A stretch of DNA of 64,000 nt. It comes from an uncultured Chitinophaga sp. (lineage in GTDB: Bacteria; Bacteroidota; Bacteroidia; Chitinophagales; Chitinophagaceae). How positions within the stretch are numbered: position 1 is the stretch's first letter; each line of letters begins with the position of its first letter. The stretch lies in NCBI RefSeq assembly GCF_902168175.1, contig NZ_CABHOU010000041.1, positions 62,001 through 126,000 on the forward strand. The letters run 5' to 3'. Positions 26,627-36,300 of the stretch are shown in pieces. The translations under genes and the position numbers were made by a program. A model generated the notes under the pieces. That model saw nothing but the letters and a program-made list of their open reading frames with translations. It did no database searches and was not told where the DNA came from.

Positions 26627-27306
26627 GTTTGATCTGGTATTAATGATTGTTTGATTTCGATATACAGTTAGGAACAGGCATAGACTACTAAAAATGGTTG
26701 GTAAAATGCCAGGATGCAAATAAAGTCATAAAGTGTTAACTTATCAGTAAATTCCATAAACGTCTAAAAAGGGTTAAGAATGGAAAAAAGAGGCGGTTTG
26801 AGAGGGTAGGAAGTGTTGCATAAATAACTATTATATATATAAGGAGGGGTGTAGGAATGAGAACGCGTTAAAAAGGGTCAAAATGACATTTTCGATGATA
26901 AGCGGGTATGCTAGGTTATGGATAAAGGCGGCATTGTCAATACCAGCGGGGAAATACCCCTATAATGTGGAAAACAAAATTTCTGTTGGAACTTTTAATA
27001 ATTTTCTTAAATTGTGCGTCCAACTTTGAAAATTTTCCAATCGATTCCCACGTCATGGAATCGGTGGACCCAAAGGAGGGCATGTTTACCATATTTTGTA
27101 TTGTTATCTAAGTGTTTGCTCATAAAAATGTGTAATTGAACGAAACGCCCTACTGACAGGGCTTTCGACGGTGAGTTAAATTTTGGGACATTTTTTGAGC
27201 GGCACTTGTTTTTTTGGGGTAAGCGTATAACTTTGCGAATCACTGATTTTTAAATAATTACTAACAAAACAAACAGTTAATTTTTAACACTAAAAATTCA
27301 ATCAAC
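26627..27306. other. 680-base intergenic region between metalloprotease and exbB
   Basis: This region separates divergent genes and holds the exbB promoter at 27206-27235. It also contains GATTCC/GGAATC (27043-27062) and GCCCT/AGGGC (27149-27164) inverted repeats of only 5-6 bp. A minus-strand ORF at 27007-27243 overlaps the promoter and does not look like a protein. The metalloprotease promoter should lie near 26640-26760 but no consensus was found. A small RNA here cannot be excluded. Confidence 0.45.
27206..27235 (+). promoter_or_regulatory. Bacteroidota promoter of the exbB-tonB operon
   Basis: TTG at 27206-27208 and TAACTTTG at 27228-27235 are separated by 19 bases. Both match the Bacteroidota -33/-7 consensus exactly. 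Transcription would start near 27241, giving a leader of about 65 bases before the exbB ATG. Confidence 0.65.
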
Positions 27307-28161
27307 ATGGCTGAGACTAAAACAACTGTGACTGCAGCTACTGCGAAAACATCATCTCATCAACCTAAGAAGTCTTCTAACCTGTTTGCCGTGTTGGCTG
27401 TGCCGATCTGCATCGCGATAGGAATTTTGTTTTATGTCTTTGTACTGGGTAACCCAGCAAACTTTGAAGGTGGTACAACAGAGGGACACCCTGTTGCTGA
27501 GGGTATTGGTAAATGGTTTGGTACCATTTATAAAGGTGGAGCGGTAGTACCTGTCCTGATTGCTATTTTGTTGGTGTGCCTGACTTTCGTAATCGAAAGG
27601 TTCATGTACCTCTCTAAAGCTAAAGGTAAATTCAGCGGTGCTGAGCTGGTAAGAAAAGTTCAGTATCACCTGGCTAACAAAAACATTGACGCAGCGCTGG
27701 CTGAGTGCGACAAACAGAAAGGTTCTGTAGGTAACGTACTGAAAGCTGGTCTGAAAAAGTACAAAGAGATGATCGGTAACACTGAGCTGGACACAGATCA
27801 GAAAATCCTGACCATCAAAAATGAGATCGAAGAAACAACTGCCCTGGAACTGCCAATGATGGAAAAAAACCTGGTGTTCCTGTCAACCATCGCTTCTGTA
27901 GCGACCCTCGTGGGTCTGTTCGGTACAGTATTGGGTATGATCAAGGCGTTCTCTGCGATGTCTAACACTGGTGCTCCAGATTCATCTGCACTGGCACTTG
28001 GTATCTCTGAAGCCTTGATTAACACAGCTTTAGGTATCGGTACTTCTGCTATTGCGATCGTAATGTACAACTACTTTACTACCAATATCGACGCTATCAC
28101 TTACTCTATTGACGAGTCTGGCTTTACTTTAACTCAGAGCTTCGCGGCTAACCACAAATAA
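27307..28161 (+). CDS. exbB: MotA/TolQ/ExbB proton channel family protein
   Basis: ExbB forms the inner-membrane pentameric channel that, with ExbD, uses the proton gradient to energise TonB. The 284-residue protein has a first transmembrane helix (about 24-46), a second near residue 75-95 (VPVLIAILLVCLTFVIERF), a cytoplasmic loop, and the conserved C-terminal pair of helices (LSTIASVATLVGLFGTVLGM and ISEALINTALGIGTSAIAIV). The extra N-terminal helix is common in Bacteroidota ExbB proteins. It is the first gene of the exbB-exbD-exbD-tonB operon. Codon choice is narrow, as expected for a highly expressed gene. Confidence 0.93.
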   Translation: MAETKTTVTAATAKTSSHQPKKSSNLFAVLAVPICIAIGILFYVFVLGNPANFEGGTTEGHPVAEGIGKWFGTIYKGGAVVPVLIAILLVCLTFVIERFMYLSKAKGKFSGAELVRKVQYHLANKNIDAALAECDKQKGSVGNVLKAGLKKYKEMIGNTELDTDQKILTIKNEIEETTALELPMMEKNLVFLSTIASVATLVGLFGTVLGMIKAFSAMSNTGAPDSSALALGISEALINTALGIGTSAIAIVMYNYFTTNIDAITYSIDESGFTLTQSFAANHK

Positions 28162-28231
28162 TTTCGTACATTCTGTATGGAATTAGCGAGGATTTGAATC
28201 TTAATTAAAGTAAACACAAAAAGGAGTAAAC

Positions 28232-28882
28232 ATGCCAAAGATTAAAATGCCAAGGAAGAGCACTGCTATCGATATGACGGCAATGTGTGATGTGGCCTTC
28301 CTGCTTTTGACTTTCTTCATGCTGGCTACCAAGTTTAAGCCGGATGAGCCGGTAGTGGTAGTTACTCCGTCATCTATTAACACCTCCCTGCTTCCCGATG
28401 CTGACGTGATCCTGATCACGATCGATAAAGATGGCAGAGTGTTTTTTAGCATGGACGGCCAGCCGAAAAGAAAAAGACTGATCTCTGATCTTAACGAAAG
28501 TTATCATCTTGGTCTTTCTGACGCAGAGCAAACTGCTTTCGCTCTGGGTTCAAGCTTCGGTACCGAGATCAAAGCCCTGAAAAGCGTGCTCAATATGAAG
28601 CCCGACGATCGTAAAGGTTTTGAAAAAGGTATACCGTTGGATTCTGCCAACAATGAACTGGCAGTTTGGATCGAGTATGGTAGAGTTGCACAGGGACAAG
28701 ACCTGAGAGATCTCAAGTATTGTATTAAGGCCGATAACCAAACGCCTTATCCTGTTATCAAAAAAGTGCTGGACACCTTCAAAGAGAAGAAAATCCAGAA
28801 ACTCAACCTGGTAACAAACCTGGAAGAAGCACCGGCCGGATCGGCAGCAGCTATCTTCAGGAAAGAAGAGAAGAGTAAATAG
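28232..28882 (+). CDS. exbD: ExbD/TolR-family protein, copy 1
   Basis: This 216-residue protein has the ExbD pattern: a short basic cytoplasmic N-terminus (PKIKMPRKSTAIDMTAMCD), one transmembrane helix (VAFLLLTFFMLATKF, about 22-36) with the functional aspartate just before it (MCD), and a periplasmic domain. It would bind peptidoglycan and TonB and couple proton flow to TonB. The periplasmic domain is longer than in E. coli ExbD, as in the second copy. It starts 70 bases after exbB. Confidence 0.9.
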   Translation: MPKIKMPRKSTAIDMTAMCDVAFLLLTFFMLATKFKPDEPVVVVTPSSINTSLLPDADVILITIDKDGRVFFSMDGQPKRKRLISDLNESYHLGLSDAEQTAFALGSSFGTEIKALKSVLNMKPDDRKGFEKGIPLDSANNELAVWIEYGRVAQGQDLRDLKYCIKADNQTPYPVIKKVLDTFKEKKIQKLNLVTNLEEAPAGSAAAIFRKEEKSK

Positions 28883-28934
28883 TCGTTAGCCGGAGAGGTT
28901 AACGGTGATTTAAAAACCAAAAAAACAAGTTACC

Positions 28935-29522
28935 ATGGCTGAAATGGATACCAGCAGTAGTGGTGGTAAAGGTAAACACGGCGGAACGAAATCGAAGAAG
29001 CAGAGTACCCGTGTGGACATGACTCCGATGGTGGATCTGGGCTTTCTCCTGATTACCTTCTTCATGCTCACCACCACTATGGCGAAGCCTAAGACTATGG
29101 ACCTGATAATGCCGAAGGACACAGAAAAAGTGGAAGAGCAGAACAAAGTAAAAGAAAGTACTGCACTCACTATTCTGCTTGGCAAAAAGAACCAGGTTTA
29201 CTATTACGAAGGTCTTGCTCAAGACCCTAACGCCTCGGCTAGCCCCGATTTCTTCAAGGCTACCACCTTTGCAAACAAAGACGGTATCCGCGATGTGATC
29301 ATCAAAAAGAGGGATGAAGTTGCCAGACTGCGTAACGCAAAAGGACAACCCGAAGACGTAGTGATCATGATCAAAGCTGACGACCAAGCTGTTTACCAGA
29401 ACTTCGTGGACATCCTCGATGAAATGGCTATCAACCGCATTCAGAAGTATGCGACCGTAGACATTACTGACCAGGACAAGCAATGGATTGCGTCTACCGA
29501 AACTGCAAACGGCATTAAATAA
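28935..29522 (+). CDS. exbD: ExbD/TolR-family protein, copy 2
   Basis: The second ExbD has 195 residues: a Ser/Gly/Lys-rich N-terminus, the ExbD motif TRVDMTPMVDLGFLLITFFM with the conserved Asp at the membrane edge, one helix and a periplasmic domain. Compared with copy 1 it has a longer, more flexible cytoplasmic tail and MVD in place of MCD. Paired ExbDs in one operon are common in Bacteroidota and may form a heterodimer in the ExbB pore; that role is known for related ExbB-ExbD-ExbD sets but not shown here. It lies 52 bases after copy 1. Confidence 0.9.
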   Translation: MAEMDTSSSGGKGKHGGTKSKKQSTRVDMTPMVDLGFLLITFFMLTTTMAKPKTMDLIMPKDTEKVEEQNKVKESTALTILLGKKNQVYYYEGLAQDPNASASPDFFKATTFANKDGIRDVIIKKRDEVARLRNAKGQPEDVVIMIKADDQAVYQNFVDILDEMAINRIQKYATVDITDQDKQWIASTETANGIK

Positions 29523-29560
29523 TCAAGCAATTTATTTTGCATCCATAAATTAACAAGCAA

Positions 29561-30400
29561 ATGGATTCAGCTAAAATCTTAAAGTCCGACTTTCTTGACA
29601 TCCTTTTTGAACAAAGGAACAAGGAGTACGGTGCATACGACCTGAGAAGGCAGTATGAGAAGCGCGTGCGGAATTCCATCATCGGGACCGCCTCGCTGGC
29701 TTTATTGATTTTCGGCAGCTATCTGATTTATAGTAATCTGAACGCCGCCGATAACGATGCCAGCAACAAGCCTAAGGTTGAGGAGATCAAGATGCAGGAT
29801 TTAGAGATCCCACCAGAGGATCCTAAAACACCTCCACCACCTCCGCCGCCTCCGGCACCACCACCACCAGTAAAACCAACAGTACAGTTCACGCCGCCCG
29901 TGATTAAAAAAGATAACGAGGTACCACCTGAAGAGGAACCTCCAAAAATCGAAGATATCAAGGATAAAGCGGTAAGTACCAAAACTGTTGAAGGCGATGT
30001 AAACGGTATAGATCCCGGATTGCTGAGCGATAGCAAAGGTACTGGTGTAGTAGAGGCTCCGCCTCCTCCTCCAAAAGAAGAGATTTTCACATTTGTGGAG
30101 CAACCTCCAACCTTCCCGGGTGGTGAGGAAGCACTTAACAAATATCTTAGCAAAAACATCCGCTATCCTCACCTGGCTACAGAAAATGGTATCTCTGGTA
30201 CTGTATTCGTAACCTTCGTGGTAGATTCGGATGGTAATATTAAGGACGTTAAAACTGTAGGCGCCAAAAAAGGTGGCGGCCTGGAAGAAGAAGCTGTTCG
30301 TGTTGTACGTGGTATGCCTAAATGGAAACCAGGTAAACAAAACGGCCGCCAGGTATCTGTACAGTTTAACCTGCCGATCCGCTTTACTTTGCAAGAGTAG
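29561..30400 (+). CDS. tonB: Energy transducer TonB
   Basis: The 279-residue protein has the Bacteroidota TonB layout. The cytoplasmic N-terminus includes the conserved FEQRNKEYGAYDLRRQYEKR region (about 17-36), followed by one transmembrane helix (about 40-58). A periplasmic stretch follows with a Pro-rich spacer (PPPPPPPPAPPPPV near 90) and acidic/Pro segments. The C-terminal TonB domain has FPGGEEALNKYLSKNIRYP, then GTVFVTFVVDSDGNI and the final strand VQFNLPIRFTL. It carries energy from ExbBD to the TonB box of SusC and other receptors. The operon is closed by a terminator. Confidence 0.95.
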   Translation: MDSAKILKSDFLDILFEQRNKEYGAYDLRRQYEKRVRNSIIGTASLALLIFGSYLIYSNLNAADNDASNKPKVEEIKMQDLEIPPEDPKTPPPPPPPPAPPPPVKPTVQFTPPVIKKDNEVPPEEEPPKIEDIKDKAVSTKTVEGDVNGIDPGLLSDSKGTGVVEAPPPPPKEEIFTFVEQPPTFPGGEEALNKYLSKNIRYPHLATENGISGTVFVTFVVDSDGNIKDVKTVGAKKGGGLEEEAVRVVRGMPKWKPGKQNGRQVSVQFNLPIRFTLQE

Positions 30401-30421
30401 TACCCTGCTCTTCCATAATAG

Positions 30422-30458
30422 AAATCCCTCACTGGTTAGCCGGTGAGGGATTTTTTTT
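30422..30458 (+). terminator. Intrinsic terminator after tonB
   Basis: AAATCCCTCAC pairs with GTGAGGGAT followed by eight Ts, with a loop of about 10 bases. It lies 22 bases after the tonB stop. Confidence 0.93.
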
Positions 30459-30524
30459 GATACTTATTGACCTGCTCTGGCTGTAACATGACCGCTGCCA
30501 ACAAGCCGCAACTGATTTTTTACT

Positions 30525-30532
30525 TACTTTTG
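30525..30532 (+). promoter_or_regulatory. Bacteroidota -7 element before the unknown 279-residue gene
   Basis: TACTTTTG matches TAnnTTTG and lies 20 bases before the TTG start at 30552, so the leader would be short. No TTG element is found at the expected -33 distance. Confidence 0.4.
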
Positions 30533-30551
30533 CTCCCTCAAAACCACTCAG

Positions 30552-31391
30552 TTGACGCAGTTCTCCCATATAAAACCAAGTGACGAATACCAGCCGCTGT
30601 GGCAGGCAATTGCCGATAATCGTATAGAGGAAGCCGGCTTCTTCATCAAACCATATAAGGCTGCCGCCTCCAAGCCCCACTCGGGTAAAGTGTTTCCTGC
30701 CCCGCTGGAGATAGCCGGCGTTATATTATCCGGCCAAACCCGCCTGCCCGACCCGAAACTGAACGCTGTTACGGGGGGCGATGCCCAGTTTGCTGAACTG
30801 GTAAGGTTATTCATGGCGTTGGAACAGAATGGCCGTTACGCAGCTGCCCGCCCCGATTTTGTTGACCTGCTGCTGGAGATAACTGAAGACCTGGCAGGCC
30901 AGATGCAGGAAGCCGCGGGCGACTACCCCAATACTTCCATTAAAGCCAATGTATGGATGGCCGGTGCTGTGATCAGAGAATGGTGCGGTGTGCTGGCCGA
31001 CAGATTTTTAGTAACGGGAGATAAAGATGCCCGCTACAGCGTGTTGTATGATAAATGCAGCATCACCACTGCCATCATGAGTCATTACCCTCATAGCGTG
31101 GGGCCCGATATGGTAGCCGTAGGCATGGCCATGGAAGATATAGGCATGGCGGAAGAGTCGGTGAAGTTCTATAATGCCGTGATATCCGATATGGGGCCGA
31201 TGGCAGAAGACCTGACCACGGTGCCTGCCGAAGAGATCATGGCAACGGATATTACTATGCTGGAGGCGCTGAAAACGGCATACGAACGCGTAACAGTGTT
31301 AACCGCTACTAAGCAATATCAGGATATGATCAGTATCGTAGTACCCATGATAGAACGCGGGCCAGGCCCCGAGCCGCAGGATGAGCAATAA
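30552..31391 (+). CDS. Hypothetical cytoplasmic protein, 279 residues
   Basis: I do not recognise the family. The protein is soluble, largely helical by composition, and has no signal peptide or membrane segment. Visible blocks are SDEYQPLWQAIADNRIEEAGFF at the N-terminus, DITMLEALKTAYERV and a Pro/Glu-rich tail. The start is a TTG: an in-frame stop at 30513 closes the upstream frame and no ATG is available before residue 80. A terminator precedes it, and the module 2 sigma gene follows after 68 bases, so it is probably a single-gene unit. Codon use matches its neighbours, which supports a real gene. Confidence 0.75.
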   Translation: MTQFSHIKPSDEYQPLWQAIADNRIEEAGFFIKPYKAAASKPHSGKVFPAPLEIAGVILSGQTRLPDPKLNAVTGGDAQFAELVRLFMALEQNGRYAAARPDFVDLLLEITEDLAGQMQEAAGDYPNTSIKANVWMAGAVIREWCGVLADRFLVTGDKDARYSVLYDKCSITTAIMSHYPHSVGPDMVAVGMAMEDIGMAEESVKFYNAVISDMGPMAEDLTTVPAEEIMATDITMLEALKTAYERVTVLTATKQYQDMISIVVPMIERGPGPEPQDEQ

Positions 31392-31416
31392 ATTGCGGCT
31401 GTTTTTATTTACTTTT

Positions 31417-31458
31417 AACCCGCAAATCAACCAGATATCAAAGCTCTATATGCGGGTT
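31417..31458 (+). promoter_or_regulatory. Inverted repeat immediately before ECF sigma gene 2
   Basis: AACCCGC (31417-31423) and GCGGGTT (31452-31458) are perfectly complementary, with the right arm ending one base before the ATG at 31460. If transcribed, the stem would occlude the ribosome landing region. It could also be a DNA operator. The 28-base loop makes it weaker as an RNA stem. Confidence 0.35.
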
Positions 31459-31459
31459 A

Positions 31460-32044
31460 ATGGGAATGGAGAGTACACGAGATAAAGAACGGGCACTGTT
31501 TTTACAGATAACGGAAGGGGATGAAGATGCCTTCCGGGAACTCTTCCGTATTTATACCCCCATACTGCGCCCGCTTATTTACAAACTGACCAAAACAGAA
31601 TACTCCATCGAAGACATCCTGCAGGACGTTTTCTTTAAGATTTGGATGTCGAGGGGGCAGTTGCCGGATATCGAGAATCCCCGCTCCTGGATACTAAAAA
31701 TCACCTTTCACGATTGTTTCGGGTACCTGCGTAAAAACGCAGTACGTAACCGTGCTGTTGGTACGGAAACAAGCGAAACCTATACGGAACAAACGGTGGA
31801 ACTCAGGGAGATGGCCCGACTGGTAAACGAGGCCATCGAATTACTGCCTCCTCAGGCAAAAAAAGTATACCTGTTAAGCCGTACCGAAGGCCGTAAACTG
31901 GCCGATATAGCCGACGAGCTGCAACTCTCCCTTCAAACTGTAAAGAACACCCTGAGCCGTGCCCTTAAGAGCATACGAGAGTACCTGCTTAAACATGGCG
32001 TGTTCCTGCCCCTCTGCCTGATGATGTTCAGGGACCTTCCATAA
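31460..32044 (+). CDS. ECF RNA polymerase sigma factor, module 2
   Basis: This 194-residue ECF sigma factor has region 2 (DAFRELFRIYTPILRPLIYKL, then IEDILQDVFFKIW) and region 4 (LPPQAKKVYLLSRTEGRKLA, with LADIADELQLSLQTVKNTLS as the helix-turn-helix). It starts at ATG 31460 or at ATG 31466 two codons later. It is of the same class as the module 1 sigma factor but clearly diverged. The FecR partner follows after 50 bases. By the trans-envelope model it would drive the susC2 operon. Confidence 0.93.
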   Translation: MGMESTRDKERALFLQITEGDEDAFRELFRIYTPILRPLIYKLTKTEYSIEDILQDVFFKIWMSRGQLPDIENPRSWILKITFHDCFGYLRKNAVRNRAVGTETSETYTEQTVELREMARLVNEAIELLPPQAKKVYLLSRTEGRKLADIADELQLSLQTVKNTLSRALKSIREYLLKHGVFLPLCLMMFRDLP

Positions 32045-32094
32045 TTTTTTCCAGGCAGATAGGTACTAAATGATTTTCCGCGCATCTGCTGTAT

Positions 32095-33300
32095 GTGGGG
32101 ACTCCCCAACGTAATTATTCCTCATTATCAATCTGCCGGAAATTGGATAAATCAACTCATATCAGCCAACTGTTAAAACAGGTACTGGACGGCAGTGCCA
32201 CGGCCGATGTTTTGGCCGAACTGCAGTTGTACCTGCGGGAGGACGAAGAAGGTGCTTATACAGCCCAAATAAACGCGGTATTAAACGACCTGCCGGACCA
32301 CCTGCCTGCTGCTAACCAGGGTGAACTTAACCATGTAGTGGAGGCGGTACTGGCCGTAGAAAAACAGCCGGTAAAAGTGAAACGTATGAGGTTTTACTGG
32401 CCCGCTGCTGCCGCAGTACTACTATTAGCGGCAACAGGCACGTTCTTCCTGCTACGCCCGGCCAAACCATTAACAGAACTGGCGCAGCAAACGGTTGTGA
32501 ACGACGCCTTACCCGGCAGTTCAAAAGCCACCCTTACGCTGGATGACGGTGCTGTAATAACGCTGGACAGTGCCGGGAACCAGGTATTGGTGAAAGGTGC
32601 CGTTAATATCCGCCAGCAAGGCGGTAAACTTTCATACGATGTGCAGGACGGAGCGGCTACTGTAGGTTATAACACGTTGCGCACGCCCCGTGGCGGCCAG
32701 TTCCAGTTAACGCTGCCCGACGGTACAGGCGTATGGCTGAATGCAGCATCGTCGATCCGCTTCCCTACGGTGTTTAATGGTAATGAACGTAAAGTGGAAG
32801 TAACGGGCGAAGCGTATTTCGAAGTGGCAAAAAATGCGGCTATGCCTTTTCGTGTAAAAGTGGATGAGTTGAACACGGTTGAAGTACTGGGCACCAGTTT
32901 TAATATCAATGCTTATGAAGATGAGCAAAGTATTAAAACCACGTTGGTGTTTGGTGCCGTCAGGGTATGGAACGGTCAGCAGTCGGCCATACTGAAACCG
33001 GGTGAACAGGCACAGGCAGCCAATGGTATCAGGACAACGAACAGTGTTAATGTAAACAAGGTAGTAGCCTGGAAAAACGGGGTGTTCGACTTTAGTCATG
33101 CCGAACTAAAAGAGGTGATGCGCCAGCTATCGCGCTGGTACGATATAGAGGTGGAGTACCAGGGCACTGCGCCCACGACAGAGTTCTGGGGTAAGATGGG
33201 CCGCAACCTGAGCCTGTTGCAGGTACTGAAGGGATTGGAAGGTGCAGGTGTAAAATTCAGGATAGAAAATAATGGGAAAAAACTAGTGGTGTTACCATAA
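32095..33300 (+). CDS. FecR-family anti-sigma factor, module 2
   Basis: This FecR has a cytoplasmic sigma-binding N-terminus, one transmembrane helix (FYWPAAAAVLLLAATGTFFL, about 100-119), a periplasmic FecR domain (LTLPDGTGVWLNAASSIRFP, VEVTGEAYFEV, VLGTSFNINAY) and a C-terminal DUF4974 segment (FDFSHAELKEVMRQLSRWY). At 401 residues it is longer than the module 1 FecR, mainly by a segment between the helix and the FecR domain. The start is uncertain: GTG 32095 gives an odd N-terminus, and TTG 32143 (LDKSTHISQL) matches the usual FecR beginning better. Confidence 0.9.
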   Translation: MGTPQRNYSSLSICRKLDKSTHISQLLKQVLDGSATADVLAELQLYLREDEEGAYTAQINAVLNDLPDHLPAANQGELNHVVEAVLAVEKQPVKVKRMRFYWPAAAAVLLLAATGTFFLLRPAKPLTELAQQTVVNDALPGSSKATLTLDDGAVITLDSAGNQVLVKGAVNIRQQGGKLSYDVQDGAATVGYNTLRTPRGGQFQLTLPDGTGVWLNAASSIRFPTVFNGNERKVEVTGEAYFEVAKNAAMPFRVKVDELNTVEVLGTSFNINAYEDEQSIKTTLVFGAVRVWNGQQSAILKPGEQAQAANGIRTTNSVNVNKVVAWKNGVFDFSHAELKEVMRQLSRWYDIEVEYQGTAPTTEFWGKMGRNLSLLQVLKGLEGAGVKFRIENNGKKLVVLP

Positions 33301-33320
33301 CAGATAAAGATAAAAACGAA

Positions 33321-33347
33321 GCCGCTCCGTCTGAATCACGAAGCGGC
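33321..33347 (+). promoter_or_regulatory. Short hairpin in the fecR2-susC2 spacer
   Basis: GCCGCT (33321-33326) and AGCGGC (33342-33347) form a 6-bp stem around 15 bases. It occupies the same relative position as the stronger hairpin in module 1. It is weak alone and is noted because of the shared position. Confidence 0.3.
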
Positions 33348-33397
33348 GGAAGTTTCAGGCGATCCTTTCTTAATCAACCAAAAACCGTTACAAAAGT

Positions 33398-36300
33398 ATG
33401 TTTTTTCAAGCTTTTCGTAACCGGGATTACTATGTGCTGCCCACATGGCTTTTAGCCAGTCTGGCGCCATACTCCCGGTGTGCAACCAAAATGGTACGTG
33501 TCATGAAACTGACCTTTTTCCTGCTCCTTGCTTTTTGTTTACATGTAACAGCAAACAGTGTAGCGCAAACCATCACTTTTTCCGGCCGAAAAGTGCCGAT
33601 GGAAAGGGTTTTTACTGAGATCGAAAAACAAACCGGGCATGTAGTGTTTGTAAGTGTACAGTTATTAAACCAGGCTACACCCGTTACGGTGGACGCGAAA
33701 AATGTGCCGCTGGAAAACTTCCTGTCGATGGTGCTTAAAGGCCAGCCACTCGAATTTAGTGTGGAAAAGCAAACCGTTTTTATTCGTAAAAGAGCGACGG
33801 GCAATGCAGCTCCCGTACCGGTACCGGTAGCCGTGAACGGTATTGTGGCCGACTCCTTAGGCATACCACTGGCGGGGGCGAGTATCAGAATAAAGGGTGC
33901 CGAAACATCAACAGTATCCGACAACGTAGGCCAGTTTACGATACAGGCCGAGCCTGGCGATGTGCTGGTGATTTCTTACGTAGGTTACAAAACAAAAGAA
34001 ATTCGTTTTGCCGGCGAACGTACACTAATGATCGCTATGCTCCGCGAAAGTACTACCATGGCAGGAATAGCAGTAACACTCAATACCGGTTACCAAAGTA
34101 TTCCGCGCGAACGTGCTACGGGTGCTTTTTCTATCATTACCAGCAAACAACTGGAGAATAAAATACGGCCCGACCTTAAAGCGGCCATGGAAGGTCAGGT
34201 AGCTGGTATGGTGTTAAAGAATGACGGTAACCTGGAGGTGCGTGGTATATCCACATTTAACGCCGAGCTGGCGCCATTGGTAATTGTAGATGGCTTTATA
34301 CTCACCGGTGGACTGGAAACACTGAACGTAGAAAACATAGAAACCATTACGTTACTCAAAGATGGTGTGGCAGCATCTATTTACGGTGCACGGTCCTCTA
34401 ACGGAGTAATTGTTGTTACTACCAAACAAGGACGCAAGGGCGCGTTAAACGTTGCCTATAGCGGCTCTTATGGCATCACCCAAAAACCAGACCTGGGCTA
34501 TTTGCGCAGAGCCAATTCAGCGGATTATATAGATGCGGAAATGGAGATTTACCAGCAAGACCCGGTATCGGTGCAAAACGCGTATAACGTAGACCGTAAT
34601 ATTTCCCGTGTTAACTACCTGCTGGTAGCAAAAGATCTGGGTCTTATGCCCGCCGCAGACGTGGATGCCGAAATAGCACGAATGAAAACTTATGATGGAA
34701 TAGGACAACTGCAAAAGCACCTGTTCCGCAACCAGCAAACGCAGCAACATAACCTTTCGCTTTCCGGCGGCAGTGATAAATTGCAAACCACCGCCACGGC
34801 CAAGTTTATTGGCAACAGGGGTAATATGCTTTTTACCGGCGATAACAGGCTGATACTTGATTTGCGTAACGACTGGAAACCTTCTAAGCGCATCTCCGTT
34901 AGGTTGTTATCAAATGTGAACTATAGCACCGCTAAGGCACCGGTGAGGCAGGCAGGCGAATTCCTGGAGTACCTGTCGAATAAAATATTTCATCCCTACG
35001 ACCTGGTGGTAGACCCTGCCACTGGCGAGCCGCAGGAGATGTTCGCCATCAACCCGAAAAAGATGGCGCGTTATGCGAATATACCCGGTTTAAAACCGAT
35101 GACTTTTAACCCGCTATTAGATCTTGCCCAGGAGATGAGCAGAACGCAGAACCTGCAGTTTCGCCTTAACGGGGGTATAAATATATTGCTGGCCCAGGGG
35201 CTGAATGTAGAGGCAGGCGGCTCGTGGACGAGGGGTAACCTGTTTAGCCGCAGCGTGTACAGTAAAGACTCGTACCGCATGCGTGTAGGCTACAACGACG
35301 GTACCTCTATCTCTAATCCTTCTAAACACTATCTGCCCGAAGGCGATATGGTTACAGAAAGCAGGAACATTAACCAGGCCTACTCCGTACGTGCCCAACT
35401 TAATTTTAACAGGGAGTTTGGTAAACATAGCGTAATTGCTATTGCCGGTACCGAAGTGTCGAGAGATACAAGGGATAATAACATCTTTCCTACGCGTTTC
35501 GGGTACAACGACCAGGCAGGCACTTTCGCTACCTTTAACTATGCCGACTACAACGCCGGTTTGTATAACGCGGATATGCTCGGTACAAGCAAGCCGCAAT
35601 CGCCTGTAAATATTGGCTCCATCGTATTCCGCGATAACCGTTTTGTTTCCTGGTACGCCAATGGATCGTACGAGTATGATAACCGATTCCTGGTAAGCGG
35701 CAGTATTCGTCTGGATCAGACGAACTTTTTTGGTACCGATCCAAAGTTCCGTTACAAACCGTTATGGTCGGTAGGCGGCACTTATAAGTTATCGAATGAG
35801 CAGTTTTTTGACGTAAGCTGGTTAACCAAACTCTATGTGAGAGGATCATATGGCATTAACGGTAACATCTCCCTCGATGCAGGCCCTTTCCTGATTATTG
35901 CCCCGGGCACTTATTCCAACCTTACCGGCGATATTTCATGGAGAATAGTATCACCGCCCAACAACTCACTGCGTTGGGAAAAAACCGCCACGAATAACTT
36001 TGGTGTAGATATGACCTTCCTTTCGCGCATCAATGTATCGGCAGATTATTACCTGCGTAAAAGCAAAGAATTGTTGGCTACCAACGTGGTAGATCCCACG
36101 CTTGGTTATGCCAGTCTTATACGCAACTTAGGCCAGATCAATAATAACGGGTTGGAGATAACTATAGATGGTACTGTGATGAAGCAGGGCGATTTTAGCT
36201 GGAATGTATTGGGTACCGCCAGTTTTAACAACAATAAGGTAATTGAGTACAACGCCAGTTATCCAAGCCATTCTTCACTCACCATGCTGTCTGTAAACCG

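Noticed and set aside
26781..26850. Possible tRNA or small RNA in the AT-rich spacer
   Set aside because: No cloverleaf pairing, no TTCRA loop and no promoter-terminator pair could be found.
27007..27243. 78-residue minus-strand ORF before exbB
   Set aside because: It covers the exbB promoter, has an irregular composition, and offers no similarity that I recognise.
28232..29522. Second exbD as a pseudogene or assembly duplicate
   Set aside because: The two copies differ through their whole length, both keep the aspartate at the membrane edge, and paired ExbDs are normal in Bacteroidota.
32097..32107. GGGGACTCCCC palindrome at the start of fecR 2
   Set aside because: It is short, lies at or inside the uncertain coding start, and has no second copy in module 1.
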